A DNA stretch of 64,000 nt from Arthrobacter livingstonensis. Lineage in GTDB: Bacteria > Actinomycetota > Actinomycetes > Actinomycetales > Micrococcaceae. The stretch is from positions 153,888 through 217,887 of the forward strand of contig NZ_QJVD01000006.1 in assembly GCF_003219815.1 (NCBI RefSeq). Direction: 5' to 3'. The notes below the pieces were generated by a model. The model saw nothing but the letters and a program-made list of their open reading frames with translations. It did not search any database and was not told where the DNA came from. Shown here one piece after another: positions 44,392 through 53,622 of the stretch (position 1 is its first letter; each line of letters begins with the position of its first letter). The translations under genes and the position numbers were made by a program.

Positions 44392-44694
44392 ATGCACTCT
44401 GCGGGGGAACGGAACAGGCCGGAACGCTCGTGGGTGGTGGCGGCCGTTGTGCCCGGCCTGGCGCTCGCCGCCATCGCGGCGGGAATCCTGATGGCGGCCG
44501 GGGCTGGCGGGACGGGCGAATTCGGCTGGTTTGCCTATGCGCCGTTATCCGGAGAAGCATACGTCCCGAGCGCTGTGTTGTTTCTTGGCCCGCGGACATA
44601 TGCAGGCTTCGCGAGCCTGGTCGTTGGCCTGCTGGCACTCGCGTTCTGGTCCGGCTACCGCACCGGCAGCGCGCGCTCGACGGGCAGGTCCTGA
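44392..44694 (+). CDS. Small two-helix membrane protein
   Basis: A 100-residue protein with two hydrophobic segments (about 14-37 and 68-88) separated by the loop GGTGEFGWFAYAPLSGEAYVPS. I do not recognise the family. A second, degenerate copy of the same gene lies at 46.9-47.3 kb, on the other side of the AAA ATPase gene, with matching loop and second helix (LFLGPRTYAGFASLVVGLLALAFWSGYRT). The conservation of the reading frame between copies supports a real gene. The ATG at 44392 has no strong ribosome site. Confidence 0.62.
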   Translation: MHSAGERNRPERSWVVAAVVPGLALAAIAAGILMAAGAGGTGEFGWFAYAPLSGEAYVPSAVLFLGPRTYAGFASLVVGLLALAFWSGYRTGSARSTGRS

Positions 44695-44792
44695 GGGCCC
44701 AGAGCCAAAAATGCCGCCGTTGCCGCACTTTCGCCATGGTTGGACCGGTGGCAGAAGTCCCGTGACTGGCCGCGGCTGCCCGTGCGGCGGGG

Positions 44793-46298
44793 TTACTGGC
44801 CGGTCATGGGTCGGTATGAGGCACTGTAGCGGACCGTCGCGCCCTGCATGCCGGGGTGCGGTCCGGCGAATTCCACGTGCCCATCAGCGCTGCTCTCATT
44901 CTCACCGCTCTCGCCTGCTCCGGCACCACTGCTGCCGAGCAGGCTCCGAGTGAGGGATTCGCCGTCGGCCATGAGCTCGTCAACGGCCGCGGCCAGGTGG
45001 GAATCGTCGGGGCTTTCGCCGCCCAGTGAGGCCGCAAGCACGCAGCGCCGGATGAGTTCCTTGGCAAAGGAGGCCGTGGTGCCTGCGACCCGTGCTGCGG
45101 CGGCCTGAAACGCCGGATCCGAGAAGGACAATCCGCGCGAATAAAGGCGCAGCAACGCCAGGCGTTCCGGCTCCGAAGGCAGCGGGATCTCCACGGCCAG
45201 GTCAACGCGGCCGGGCCGCTGGGCCAATGCGCGTTCGAGCATGTCCACGCGGTTGGTGGTGAGCACGAACGCGACGTCGGAATCGCTGTCCAGCCCGTCC
45301 ATGGCGTCCAGGACCTCAAACAGCAGCGGCTGCGGGCCGTGGCCAAAGCTGCGGTCCTCCGCGATCAGGTCGACATCCTCCAACACCACGACTGACGGCG
45401 CCAGGGCGCGGGCCAGCTTCGCAGCTTCCGAGATGCGGGCGAGCGAGCCGCCGGAGAGGAGCACCGCCGTTGTGCCTTCGCTTTGGCTCAAGAGGTAGCG
45501 GACGGTGTGCGTCTTGCCGGTTCCGGGCGGACCGTACAGCAGCAGGCCGCGCTTGAGGTGCTGGCCGTGGGCCTTAAGTGCCTGCGCCTGCCGGCCGATG
45601 CCGAGGCTGTGGTCCTCCACCCGGCTGAGCACGCCGTCGGGCAGGATGACGTCGCTGCCGGGTAATTCGGGGCGCCGGATGAACGTCACCCCGCCCACGC
45701 CGGGGCCGTAGTCGCTCACGGCCAGGGAGATGACCTGGCCCTTGAACACACTGTTGCTTTGCAGGTGGCGGCGCACTTCGGCCAGGAAGACGGCGGCCGA
45801 CGGCGGATCCGCCGACAGGACCTCCAGCGAGGCAAAGTTGCTGCCGAATTGCGGGTTCGCGTCGCGCTGCAGCACAGCCAGCGGCGATCCGTCGTACGCG
45901 AAAATCCACAGGCCCAGCGCCACCACCTGGCGCTGCTCGTCAGGGCCCACGGCTTCGTTTTTGTAGTCGGGCCGGGAGAGCGGGAAGCGCGGGTACATCA
46001 ACGACTGCTGGATGATCTCACTCAGTGACATGTGGTTGCGCTGGTCCCCGCCGCCGACGCCCACCAGGCGGCTGTCAGGGTCCCGTGCCGCGATGGCCTC
46101 CATCAGGATGTCCAGGTCCACCAGGCGGTGCGCCGGTAGTTGCTCCACCACCACGGAAAGCTCGGCGGCCGGCATCCCCATGTGTGCGTTGAGGACATCA
46201 AGGACCTGCCTGCCGTTGGGCACCGCGTCCATTCCGGCCTGCGCCAACTGCACCAGCGAACCAAAGTCCTTGACGAACATCCCCAATTTTTCATCCAT
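44793..46298 (-). CDS. AAA-family ATPase with uncharacterised N-terminal domain
   Basis: A 501-residue protein. Residues 240-420 form a classical AAA module: Walker A GPPGTGKT (256-263), Walker B VVVLEDVD (303-310), sensor 1 TTNR (347-350), arginine-finger region QRPGRVDL (360-367), and a C-terminal lid helix. The N-terminal 230 residues are acidic, hydrophobic in part and not recognisable; they probably select the substrate. The C-terminal 50 residues look disordered (Ser/Gly/Glu-rich). It resembles Vps4/FtsH-type modules without a protease. It is flanked by two copies of a small membrane-protein gene. The start ATG lacks a good ribosome site. Confidence 0.85.
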   Translation of the reverse strand: MDEKLGMFVKDFGSLVQLAQAGMDAVPNGRQVLDVLNAHMGMPAAELSVVVEQLPAHRLVDLDILMEAIAARDPDSRLVGVGGGDQRNHMSLSEIIQQSLMYPRFPLSRPDYKNEAVGPDEQRQVVALGLWIFAYDGSPLAVLQRDANPQFGSNFASLEVLSADPPSAAVFLAEVRRHLQSNSVFKGQVISLAVSDYGPGVGGVTFIRRPELPGSDVILPDGVLSRVEDHSLGIGRQAQALKAHGQHLKRGLLLYGPPGTGKTHTVRYLLSQSEGTTAVLLSGGSLARISEAAKLARALAPSVVVLEDVDLIAEDRSFGHGPQPLLFEVLDAMDGLDSDSDVAFVLTTNRVDMLERALAQRPGRVDLAVEIPLPSEPERLALLRLYSRGLSFSDPAFQAAAARVAGTTASFAKELIRRCVLAASLGGESPDDSHLAAAVDELMADGESLTRSLLGSSGAGAGESGENESSADGHVEFAGPHPGMQGATVRYSASYRPMTGQ

Positions 46299-46827
46299 GG
46301 GCAGACACTAGCAGAGCGCCCACGCAGAACTGCGGAAACCGCGGTGACCCCTGGGTGTTGCTGAAGCTGGCGTTGAGCCAGGCGGGGGACGCGGCGTGCG
46401 GCCGCCTGGTCAAGGGTCGCCGCCATCCTTGTTGAATGCACAGTGTGCTACCTATGGCGATGAACCGAGCTAATTGCTGGAGGAACGGACAATCGCAGGG
46501 GCTAGATGAACGAGTGGTCTCGAGCTGAGCATCTGCATGACGCTGAAGTGAGCGCGTCGGCCCACCTGTCTGCGCCGGCACGTCGCTTCGGGCTTGACCG
46601 TCCTGAACGAAAGTAATCAGGATGTCGGTCCCCCACTCAAGGACCGACCCTGTGGAAGGACCTTGGGCAGTCACCCTGAACAGCCCCAGCCACGTACGCG
46701 AGCCGAGCCCCGGCCCGTCAGGGTCCCCGCTTGCGAGAAAAAGCCCACTGTTCGCCGCCATCTCGCGGGCAATATGCACAGGCTGCCCGAGAGGGTCGGG
46801 AACAGTCACGTTTCGACGTTCAACCAT
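46291..46827 (-). CDS. Hypothetical protein, possibly degraded at its C-terminus
   Basis: A frame of 178 codons starting ATG with GGAG eight bases upstream. The first 75 residues (MVERRNVTVPDPLGQPVHIAREMAANSGLFLASG, then SVLEWGTDILITFVQDG) look protein-like. The rest is Ser/Pro/Arg-rich and has little coding character, so the gene may be truncated by an old frameshift. It overlaps the AAA ATPase start by eight bases. I do not recognise it. Confidence 0.3.
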   Translation of the reverse strand: MVERRNVTVPDPLGQPVHIAREMAANSGLFLASGDPDGPGLGSRTWLGLFRVTAQGPSTGSVLEWGTDILITFVQDGQARSDVPAQTGGPTRSLQRHADAQLETTRSSSPCDCPFLQQLARFIAIGSTLCIQQGWRRPLTRRPHAASPAWLNASFSNTQGSPRFPQFCVGALLVSAHG

Positions 46828-46911
46828 CTCTGCATCTCCAATGGGCCAGTACGGCGGGAATGGAGGAACCGGCCCTTTCTCCGAGAATATCCGTGACTGG
46901 ACAATAGCGGC

Positions 46912-47304
46912 TGGTTTGAACGGCCAGAGCAGCCACTACTGCCCAGTGAGCACCGTCTCGTGCGGACCGCCGTCGTGCCCTGACTGGCGGTCGTCGCCGT
47001 GATTGCCGGAGCCGTGATGACGGCAGGGGCCGGCGGAACAGGCGAATTTATAACGGTTGGGTATGCGCCGTTGTCGGAAGGAGTGTTCTTCCCCAGCTCC
47101 GTGTTGTTTCTTGGCCCGTGGACATACGCAGGCGTCGCGACCCTGGCCGCTGGCATGCTGGCGCTCGCATTCTGGTCCGGGTACCGCACGGCCAGGCGGC
47201 GCTGGGCGGCCCCCAACGCAAAATGCAGCCGTTTCCGCACTTTCGCCATAGTTGCAACTATGGCGAAAGTGCGGAAGCGGCGGCAGAAACCGCAGGAGCC
47301 CTAG
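46912..47304 (+). pseudogene. Degenerate second copy of the small membrane-protein gene
   Basis: The frame reads RTAVVP, then a TGA stop at 46981-46983, then LAVVAVIAGAVMTAGAGGTGEF, and ends with the helix ATLAAGMLALAFWSGYRT. It aligns with the intact copy at 44392, where the stop codon corresponds to Gly (VVPGLALAAIAAG), consistent with a GGA to TGA change. No start codon fits upstream. A GTG at 46999 could still produce a shortened product. The region after the coding part, including the palindrome arm, is also duplicated. Confidence 0.65.
47229..47280. terminator. 52-base loop-less palindrome, probable bidirectional terminator
   Basis: Two 26-base arms (47229-47254 and 47255-47280), centred on GTTG-CAAC and including CACTTTCGCCATAG and its complement, match with one mismatch. 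It lies 20 bases from the end of the convergent allE gene. One arm recurs, with two mismatches, at 44717-44742 after the intact small membrane-protein gene. Confidence 0.65.
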
Positions 47305-48116
47305 GTCAGCTTGATCTGGCGGTTCATGTCCTTGTACAGCAGGTAACGGAACTGGCCGGGACCGCCGGCGTAGCAGGCCTGCGGGCAGAACGCGCGCAGC
47401 CACATGAAGTCGCCGGCCTCCACCTCAACCCAGTCATTGTTGAGCAGGTACATGGCCTTGCCCTCCAACACGTACAGGCCGTGCTCCATGACGTGGGTCT
47501 CCGGGAACGGGATGACCCCACCCGGCTGAAACGTCACAATGTTGACCTGCATGTCGTGGGCCAGGTCGGACGAATCCGTGAAGCGGGTGGTCTTCCAGGC
47601 GCCGTTCGTATCGGGCATCGCGGTGGGCTCCACCTCGGCGTCACTGGTGACGAAGGACTCGGCCTCGTAACCGTCGAGCCGCTCGTAGGCCTTGCGGATC
47701 CACTGGAAGGAGACGATGCTGTCCGAGACGTTTTCCAAACCCCAGATGGCGCCGGCGGCCAGGTAGGCGTAACTGCCTTCCTCAAGCGCGTGCAGTTCGC
47801 CGTCCAGCGTCAGGTTGACCTTGCCCTTGGTGACAAAGATGACGCCTTCAACACCGGGCTCAAATTCGGCCTTGGGTGCGCCGCCGCCGGGACCGATCTC
47901 CACGATCAGCTGCGAGAAGGTGGTGGCAAACCCGGAGATCGGGCGGGCCAGGATCCAGGAACGGGAGTGGGTGAAACCCGGCAGCGTGCTGGTCACGATG
48001 TCGGTCATGACGCCCTTGGGAATGACCGTGTAGGCCTCCGTGACGATGGCCCGCTCGGTGGTGAGGTGCGTCTGCGGCGGGAGTCCGCCGGTGGGGTGGT
48101 AATAGTTGCCAGTCAT
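47301..48116 (-). CDS. allE: (S)-ureidoglycine aminohydrolase (bicupin)
   Basis: A 271-residue bicupin that releases ammonia from (S)-ureidoglycine to give ureidoglycolate in allantoin breakdown. The N-terminus MTGNYYHPTGGLPPQTHLTT and the manganese-binding C-terminal cupin (VIPFPETHVMEHGLYVLEGKAMYLLNNDW, with Glu, two His and Gln-type ligands) are characteristic of AllE/YlbA. The ATG at 48116 has AAGGAG about seven bases upstream. Last gene of the malic enzyme-aceB-DUF6986-allE operon. It faces the palindromic terminator of the island. Confidence 0.93.
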   Translation of the reverse strand: MTGNYYHPTGGLPPQTHLTTERAIVTEAYTVIPKGVMTDIVTSTLPGFTHSRSWILARPISGFATTFSQLIVEIGPGGGAPKAEFEPGVEGVIFVTKGKVNLTLDGELHALEEGSYAYLAAGAIWGLENVSDSIVSFQWIRKAYERLDGYEAESFVTSDAEVEPTAMPDTNGAWKTTRFTDSSDLAHDMQVNIVTFQPGGVIPFPETHVMEHGLYVLEGKAMYLLNNDWVEVEAGDFMWLRAFCPQACYAGGPGQFRYLLYKDMNRQIKLT

Positions 48117-48126
48117 CTTTGGCTCC

Positions 48127-49398
48127 TTACTTCGAAGTGGATACTGCCAGCCGCGGGTGTGCCAGTGCGGAAAGCTGGGATTGATCGAGTCCGGCAAGTG
48201 CCTGGACCTCGTCGGCGCCCACGGCCCCGCACACTACGCCGCGCAGGACAAAGTTGGCCAGCGCGCGGGCTGTGGCCGGTTCGTCCATGACGGCCCCTTC
48301 GGTGCGTGAAACATAGTTGGCGAGCCTGGCCGCCGCAGCCGGCAGGCCCTGGCGGTAGAACGCGTAAGTGGCGGAGAAGCGGCTGGGCAGGTGGGCCGGG
48401 TGCATGTCCCAGCCCTGGTAGTAGCCGCGCTCCAGGGAGCGCCGGACCAGCCGGCCGTGCAGCCGCCAGGCGTCCTCCGTGCCGTCGCCCATGGGGATGA
48501 CGTTGCTGGAGCCGTCCGAAAGCCGGATGCCCGTGCCGGCAACCGCCAGCTGCATGACTTCCTTGGCGAAATCGGCGACCGGGTGCTCCATGGACTGGTA
48601 CTGCGCCGCGATTTCCAGCGAGGCGCTGTAGTCGTAGGTGCCGTAGTGCAGCGCGCTGATCCGGCCAGGAATCTCATGGGCCAGCCGGGCCACCGGCGAG
48701 GTGCCATCGGCGCCGAGGATCAGCTGCGGGGTTTCCACCTGCACCTCAAAGCGGAGCCGCCCGGCGGGCAGGGAGTGCGCGGCCTCGAGACGGCCGACGG
48801 CGAAGTCCATCGCCTTAACCTGGTCCACGGTGGTCACCTTGGGCAGTGTCAGGACAAGACCGAATGGCAGTTCGCCGGCGTCGGCCAGAGTGGAGACAAA
48901 CAAGTCCAGCGTGCGCAGGCCGCGGGCCCGGGTGGCTTCCTCAAAACATTTGAACCGGATGCCGATGAACGGCGGGGCGGTGCCGGCCGCAACAGCGGTG
49001 GCCACGGACCGGGCGGCTGCGACAGCGTCCGCGTCCTCGGTCTCGTCGCCACGGTTTCCGTAACCGTCCTCAAAGTCCAGGCGCAAGTCCTCGATGGGCT
49101 CCGCGGCAAGTTTTGCGGCAACGCGCGGGGCCACGGCGGCGGCAAGGCCGCCGTCCTGGCCCAACAGCGTGCCAAGCCGTTCGAGTCCGCCGTGGGCCTC
49201 GGCCGCTGCCAGGGCCTGGCGGCCCCAGTCGGCGGCAAGGTCCGGGGTGAACCTGTCCGCCGGGACGTAGACGGTGTGCACGGGCTGGCGGGAGCCGTCG
49301 TCGCCCGGGTAGTTGCGGTCCAGTAGCTGGTCGGTGGCCTGCAGGGACGCGTCTATCCGGGCGAGGTCGGCCGCCGATAGTGACGGCACGGGGCTCAT
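48127..49398 (-). CDS. DUF6986/CitE-like aldolase-family protein
   Basis: A 423-residue protein with HpcH/HpaI/CitE-like features: LRLDFEDGYGNRGDE (acidic metal and phosphate-binding strand), FIGIRFKCFEEATRARG, and RLRFEVQVETPQLILGADG with a metal-ligand Glu, and a C-terminal GWDMHPAHLPSRFSATYAFYRQG. It is consistently acid-rich around a TIM-barrel active site. It overlaps the aceB stop by one base (TGATG) and is followed by allE, so a role in ureidoglycolate, glyoxylate or malyl chemistry is likely but unproven. The exact reaction is unknown. Confidence 0.8.
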   Translation of the reverse strand: MSPVPSLSAADLARIDASLQATDQLLDRNYPGDDGSRQPVHTVYVPADRFTPDLAADWGRQALAAAEAHGGLERLGTLLGQDGGLAAAVAPRVAAKLAAEPIEDLRLDFEDGYGNRGDETEDADAVAAARSVATAVAAGTAPPFIGIRFKCFEEATRARGLRTLDLFVSTLADAGELPFGLVLTLPKVTTVDQVKAMDFAVGRLEAAHSLPAGRLRFEVQVETPQLILGADGTSPVARLAHEIPGRISALHYGTYDYSASLEIAAQYQSMEHPVADFAKEVMQLAVAGTGIRLSDGSSNVIPMGDGTEDAWRLHGRLVRRSLERGYYQGWDMHPAHLPSRFSATYAFYRQGLPAAAARLANYVSRTEGAVMDEPATARALANFVLRGVVCGAVGADEVQALAGLDQSQLSALAHPRLAVSTSK

Positions 49399-51023
49399 CA
49401 GCCGGCCGCCAGTTCGTAGGCGGGGACGGTCAGGAAGTCCGCGTAGTCCTCCGACAGGCAGATCTCGGCGATCAGCTCACTGGCCGGCTTGTAGTACTTG
49501 GCAAAAGCGTGATCGCCGACTTCGCCGTGCAGTTTGGCTGTTTCTTCGGACAGGATTTCCTTAACCAGCTCGCGGGTGACCGTCTTGCCGGAATCGGCCA
49601 GCGTCACCGCGTTGTGGATTTGCTGCCACACCTGGGAGCGGGAGATTTCCGCGGTCGCCGCGTCCTCCATGAGGTTGTGGATGGCCACGGCGCCGCTGCC
49701 GGAAAGCCAGACTGCGGTGTAGGCGACGGCCACGTAAAGGTTAAGGCGCAGCCCGTCCTCGGTGACGGTGCCCTTGGCCGAGGCGATGTCCAGCAGCTGG
49801 TCCGCCGTAACGGAAACTTCGGGGCGCTGCCTGTCCAGCTGGTTGGGGCGCGCGCCGAGGACGGCGTCGAACACTTCCTGGCAGACGGGGACCAGGTCGG
49901 GGTGGGCCACCCAGGAGCCGTCGAAGCCGTCGTTCGCTTCGCGGGTCTTGTCCGCGCGCACCTTTTCAAACGCGGCGGCCGTGACCTCGGGCTCGCGCCG
50001 GTTGGGGATGACGGCGGCCATGCCTCCCATGGCGAAGGCGCCGCGCCGGTGGCAGGTCTTCACGAGAAGTTCGGTGTAGGCCCGCATGAACGGCGCCGTC
50101 ATGGTGATCTGGCCACGGTCCGGGAGCACAAAGGCGGCCCCGGCGTCGCGGAAGTACTTGATGATGCTGAACAGGTAGTCCCAGCGGCCGGCGTTCAGGC
50201 CTGAGGCGTGGTCGCGCAGTTCGTAGAGGATCTCGTCCATTTCAAAGGCGGCCGGGATCGTCTCGATGAGGACGGTGGCCCGGACGGAGCCCTGCGGGAC
50301 GCCAAGGTAGTCCTGGGCAAACACAAACACCTCGTTCCAGAGCCGTGCCTCCAGGTGGCTTTCCATCTTCGGCAGGTAGTAGTACGGGCCCTGGCCGTTG
50401 GCGAGCAGGCGCTTGGCCGTGTGGAAGAAGAGGAGGCCAAAGTCCACCAGCGCGCCCGAGGCGGGTTCGCCGTCGACCATCACATGGGTCTCCTCCAGGT
50501 GCCAGCCGCGGGGCCGGGCGACGACGACGGACAGCGGCGCGTCCGCGCGCAGCCGGTATTCCTTGCCCTCGGGGGAGGTGTAGGAAAGCGTTCCCAAGGC
50601 GGCGTCGCGCAGGTTCGCCACGGCGTCGACCACATTGGACCAGAGCGGGGTGCTGGCGTCCTCGAGGTCGGCCAGCCATACCTTGGCCCCGGAGTTCAGG
50701 GCGTTGATGGCCATCTTGGCAGGGGACGCCGGTCCGGTCATTTCCACGCGGCGGTCCGTCAGGGCGGCCGGGGCCGGGGCAACGTGCCAGTCGCCGGCGC
50801 GGATGTCAGCGGTCTCCGGCAGGAAGTCCAGGCCCCCGGTGGCGGCGACACGCTCGCGCTTGAGGGCACGCTCGGCCAGGCGGTCCTTGCGGGCCGGGTT
50901 GAAGCGGCGGTTCAGTTCGGCAACGAAGTCCAGGGCCTCCGGGGTCAGGATTTCCCCGGCGCGGGGGATCGGGGTGGGGTCGGTGACGACCACCGATGCG
51001 GTGGGGAGGGAGGCGTTGGTCAT
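49398..51023 (-). CDS. aceB: Malate synthase A
   Basis: A 541-residue enzyme condensing glyoxylate with acetyl-CoA to malate. Signature parts are [90 protein letters not shown] (metal Glu and Asp) and the catalytic Asp region. No isocitrate lyase gene is adjacent, which fits a role in using allantoin-derived glyoxylate rather than the glyoxylate shunt. It overlaps malic enzyme by four bases (ATGA). Confidence 0.96.
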   Translation of the reverse strand: MTNASLPTASVVVTDPTPIPRAGEILTPEALDFVAELNRRFNPARKDRLAERALKRERVAATGGLDFLPETADIRAGDWHVAPAPAALTDRRVEMTGPASPAKMAINALNSGAKVWLADLEDASTPLWSNVVDAVANLRDAALGTLSYTSPEGKEYRLRADAPLSVVVARPRGWHLEETHVMVDGEPASGALVDFGLLFFHTAKRLLANGQGPYYYLPKMESHLEARLWNEVFVFAQDYLGVPQGSVRATVLIETIPAAFEMDEILYELRDHASGLNAGRWDYLFSIIKYFRDAGAAFVLPDRGQITMTAPFMRAYTELLVKTCHRRGAFAMGGMAAVIPNRREPEVTAAAFEKVRADKTREANDGFDGSWVAHPDLVPVCQEVFDAVLGARPNQLDRQRPEVSVTADQLLDIASAKGTVTEDGLRLNLYVAVAYTAVWLSGSGAVAIHNLMEDAATAEISRSQVWQQIHNAVTLADSGKTVTRELVKEILSEETAKLHGEVGDHAFAKYYKPASELIAEICLSEDYADFLTVPAYELAAG

Positions 51024-52423
51024 GACTGCGTCCTTTCGTTCGATGTTGCTGCGGCGGCGGCCACTGCGGAGGCGACGTCGGCGGCCACGTGCGGGTCAAA
51101 GACGCTGGGGATGATGAAGCTGGCATTAAGTTCGGAGGCATCGACACGGTTGGCAATGGCAGAGGCCGCTGCGACCAGCATATCGCCGGTGATATCCGAC
51201 ACGCCGGCGTCGAGCAGTCCGCGGAAGAAGCCGGGGAAGGCCAGGACGTTGTTGATCTGGTTCGGGAAATCGCTGCGGCCCGTGGCCACGACGGCGGCGT
51301 GCCTGGAGGCGAGGACCGGGTCCACCTCGGGAGTGGGGTTGGCCATTGCAAACACGATGGCGTCCTTGGCCATGGCGGCAATCTGCTCCTCGCCGAGGAC
51401 ATTGGGACCGCTGACGCCGATAAAGACGTCCGCCCCGTCCATGGCCTCGTGCAGCGTGCCGGTGAAGTTGTCGGGGTTGGTGTTTTCCGCCAGCCAGGCA
51501 CGGTGCGCATCCGTGTGCTCCTCGTTGCGGTGGACGGCGCCGCTGCGGCCGCACGCCACAATGTTGGTGGCACCCTGGGCGATGAGCAGTTGGATGATGG
51601 CGTTGCCCGCGGCGCCCACGCCGGCCACCACGATCTTGACGTCGTGGATCTTCTTGTCCACGACCTTCAGCGCGTTGGTCAGCGCCGCCAGGGTGACGAT
51701 GGCCGTGCCGTGTTGGTCGTCGTGGAAGACGGGAATGTCCAGTTCCTCGCGGAGGCGCCTTTCAATTTCGAAGCAGCGCGGTGCCGCAATGTCCTCCAGG
51801 TTGATGCCGCCATAGACGGGGGCAAGTGCCTTGACGATCATGATGATTTCTTCGGTGTCCTTGGTGTCAAGGCACACCGGCCAGGCGTCGACGTTGGCGA
51901 ACTGCTTGAACAGTGCCGCCTTGCCTTCCATGACGGGCAGGGCCGCGGCCGGGCCAATGTCGCCCAGGCCCAGGACGGCGGTGCCGTCGGTGACGACGGC
52001 GATGGTGTTGCGCTTGATGGTGAGGTTGCGGGCCGCGGCGGGATCCTCGGCGATCGCCATGCAGACGCGGGCGACACCGGGGGTGTACGCCCGTGAGAGG
52101 TCGTCGCGGTTGCGCAGGGCCACCTTGGGGACGACCTCAAGCTTTCCGCCGAGGTGCATGAGGAAGGTGCGATCCGAGACGTGGAGGACGGAGACGCCGT
52201 CGAGCGCCTCAAGGGCGTCGCGGACGCGCTCGGCGTGGGCGTCGTCGGTGGTGTTTGCGGTGATGTCCACGATGATGCTCTCGTGGTGGGATTCGGTTAC
52301 ATCCAGGGCCGTGACGGCGGCACCGGCCGCGGCCGCGGCGGCTGCCAGTTCACTGGTGACAGTGAAGTTGGAGGGTGCGCTGACACGCAGGGTGATGGAG
52401 TTTCCGGGGCTGGGGTTCGCCAT
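51020..52423 (-). CDS. NAD(P)-dependent malic enzyme with N-terminal ACT-like domain
   Basis: A 467-residue enzyme converting malate to pyruvate and CO2. The N-terminal 80 residues form an ACT-like regulatory fold ([23 protein letters not shown]). The catalytic core has [77 protein letters not shown] and the NAD motif [12 protein letters not shown]. First gene of the operon downstream of an IclR regulator in the opposite direction. It would turn malate from AceB into pyruvate, which ald nearby could aminate. Confidence 0.94.
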   Translation of the reverse strand: MANPSPGNSITLRVSAPSNFTVTSELAAAAAAAGAAVTALDVTESHHESIIVDITANTTDDAHAERVRDALEALDGVSVLHVSDRTFLMHLGGKLEVVPKVALRNRDDLSRAYTPGVARVCMAIAEDPAAARNLTIKRNTIAVVTDGTAVLGLGDIGPAAALPVMEGKAALFKQFANVDAWPVCLDTKDTEEIIMIVKALAPVYGGINLEDIAAPRCFEIERRLREELDIPVFHDDQHGTAIVTLAALTNALKVVDKKIHDVKIVVAGVGAAGNAIIQLLIAQGATNIVACGRSGAVHRNEEHTDAHRAWLAENTNPDNFTGTLHEAMDGADVFIGVSGPNVLGEEQIAAMAKDAIVFAMANPTPEVDPVLASRHAAVVATGRSDFPNQINNVLAFPGFFRGLLDAGVSDITGDMLVAAASAIANRVDASELNASFIIPSVFDPHVAADVASAVAAAAATSNERTQS

Positions 52424-52565
52424 TGAATGTCCTTTGTGTGGGCCCGGAGGGGCTGCCGGAGTGCATATTAGTTTTCGTATGATGGATATTATTATCTATC
52501 TAGCGGAAATACAAGCCCCGTTGGCGGGGCGGGCCAAAATCCCACAATGTGATGTATCTTTAGGA

Positions 52566-52583
52566 GTGAAACGCAGTTTTCAC
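52566..52583. promoter_or_regulatory. Palindromic operator candidate in the malic enzyme-IclR region
   Basis: GTGAAA at 52566-52571 and TTTCAC at 52578-52583 form an inverted repeat with a 6-bp spacer, about 60 bases before the IclR ATG. The adjoining stretch 52460-52510 is AT-rich and carries likely divergent promoters. The half-site TTTTCAC also occurs upstream of hyi. Confidence 0.5.
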
Positions 52584-52641
52584 GATGTGGATAAATTGCA
52601 GCATGGGAGTGGTTGGCCCCAGGGAACCAGGAGCGACGGCA

Positions 52642-53397
52642 ATGGCGGCAAAGGCAAGCGGCGGGGTGCAGTCCGTCGAGCGGGTGTTTGAACTGCTCGA
52701 ACTCATTACGGATGCCGGCGGCGACGTGACGCTGAGCGAACTGTCCGGTTCCACGGACCTGCCGCTGCCCACGATCCACCGCCTGCTGCGCACACTGGTG
52801 TCGCTGGGCTACATCCGCCAGCTGCCCAACCGTCGCTATGCACTGGGGCCCCGGCTCATTCGCCTGGGTGAAGGCGCCAACAAGCAGCTGGGGGCCCTGG
52901 CGCGGCCGCAGCTCAAGATGCTGGTTGACAGGCTGGGTGAAACCGCCAACATGGCCGTCCTGGAATCGGACATGGTCATCTACATCGCCCAGGTCCCGTC
53001 GCCGCACTCGATGCGCATGTTCACCGAGGTGGGCCGCCGCGCCCACACCCACGACACCGGAGTTGGCAAGGCGCTGCTGGCCCAGCTGGACAATGACACC
53101 GTGCGCGGCATCATCGCCCGCCAGGGCATGCCCACGCCCACCACCAAGAGCCTGGGCACCATCGAGGGACTGCTGGCTGATCTCGAGCTGATCCGGGCAC
53201 GCGGCTACTCCATCGACGAGGAGGAGCAGGAACTCGGCGTGCGGTGCTTCGCCATGGCCGTCCCCAATGCGCCCACGCCCACGGCCATTTCCGTCTCCGG
53301 CCCCGTCACGCGCGTCGACCAGGCGTTTGCCGACCGCGCCGTGCCCATGCTCGAGGCAGCAGCGGCCATCATTTCTTCGGATATGAACAGCAACTAG
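52642..53397 (+). CDS. IclR-family transcriptional regulator (AllR-like)
   Basis: A 251-residue regulator. The winged helix-turn-helix is VQSVERVFELLELI to PLPTIHRLLRTLVSLGYIRQ (residues 8-60). The IclR effector domain includes ETANMAVLESDMVIYIAQVPSPHSMRMFTEVG, THDTGVGKALLAQL and YSIDEEEQELGVRCFAMAV. The ATG at 52642 has CAGGAG eight bases upstream. It is divergent from the malic enzyme/aceB/allE operon. E. coli AllR, of the same family, senses glyoxylate and allantoin, so that ligand type is a reasonable inference. Confidence 0.9.
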   Translation: MAAKASGGVQSVERVFELLELITDAGGDVTLSELSGSTDLPLPTIHRLLRTLVSLGYIRQLPNRRYALGPRLIRLGEGANKQLGALARPQLKMLVDRLGETANMAVLESDMVIYIAQVPSPHSMRMFTEVGRRAHTHDTGVGKALLAQLDNDTVRGIIARQGMPTPTTKSLGTIEGLLADLELIRARGYSIDEEEQELGVRCFAMAVPNAPTPTAISVSGPVTRVDQAFADRAVPMLEAAAAIISSDMNSN

Positions 53398-53622
53398 CCA
53401 CCGCTGGTGATTGATCCCCACCCGCTCCCCGGCCTCGCACCTCGGCCGGGGCCCCTCGCGGCCGCGGGCCCCTGTCGAAATCCGGGGCCTGCGCGGGCCG
53501 GCTGAGCTGTTCTGCGCTGGATTCGGAACGACGGCGGCGCATGGCACTGCTCTGCGCATCGCTCGCATTGGCGGCCGCGCGCAACAGGTCGGAGTGCGGG
53601 GCTCGCTGCTCGACCACCGGCA

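Noticed and set aside
44793-46298. Proteasomal ATPase (ARC/Mpa) assignment
   Set aside because: There is no N-terminal coiled coil, OB-fold signature or C-terminal penultimate Tyr motif, and no proteasome genes nearby.
53398-53622. Short open frames between the IclR gene and the purine deaminase
   Set aside because: No ribosome site, Arg/Ala/Ser-rich composition and overlap between frames on both strands; nothing supportable was seen in this gap.
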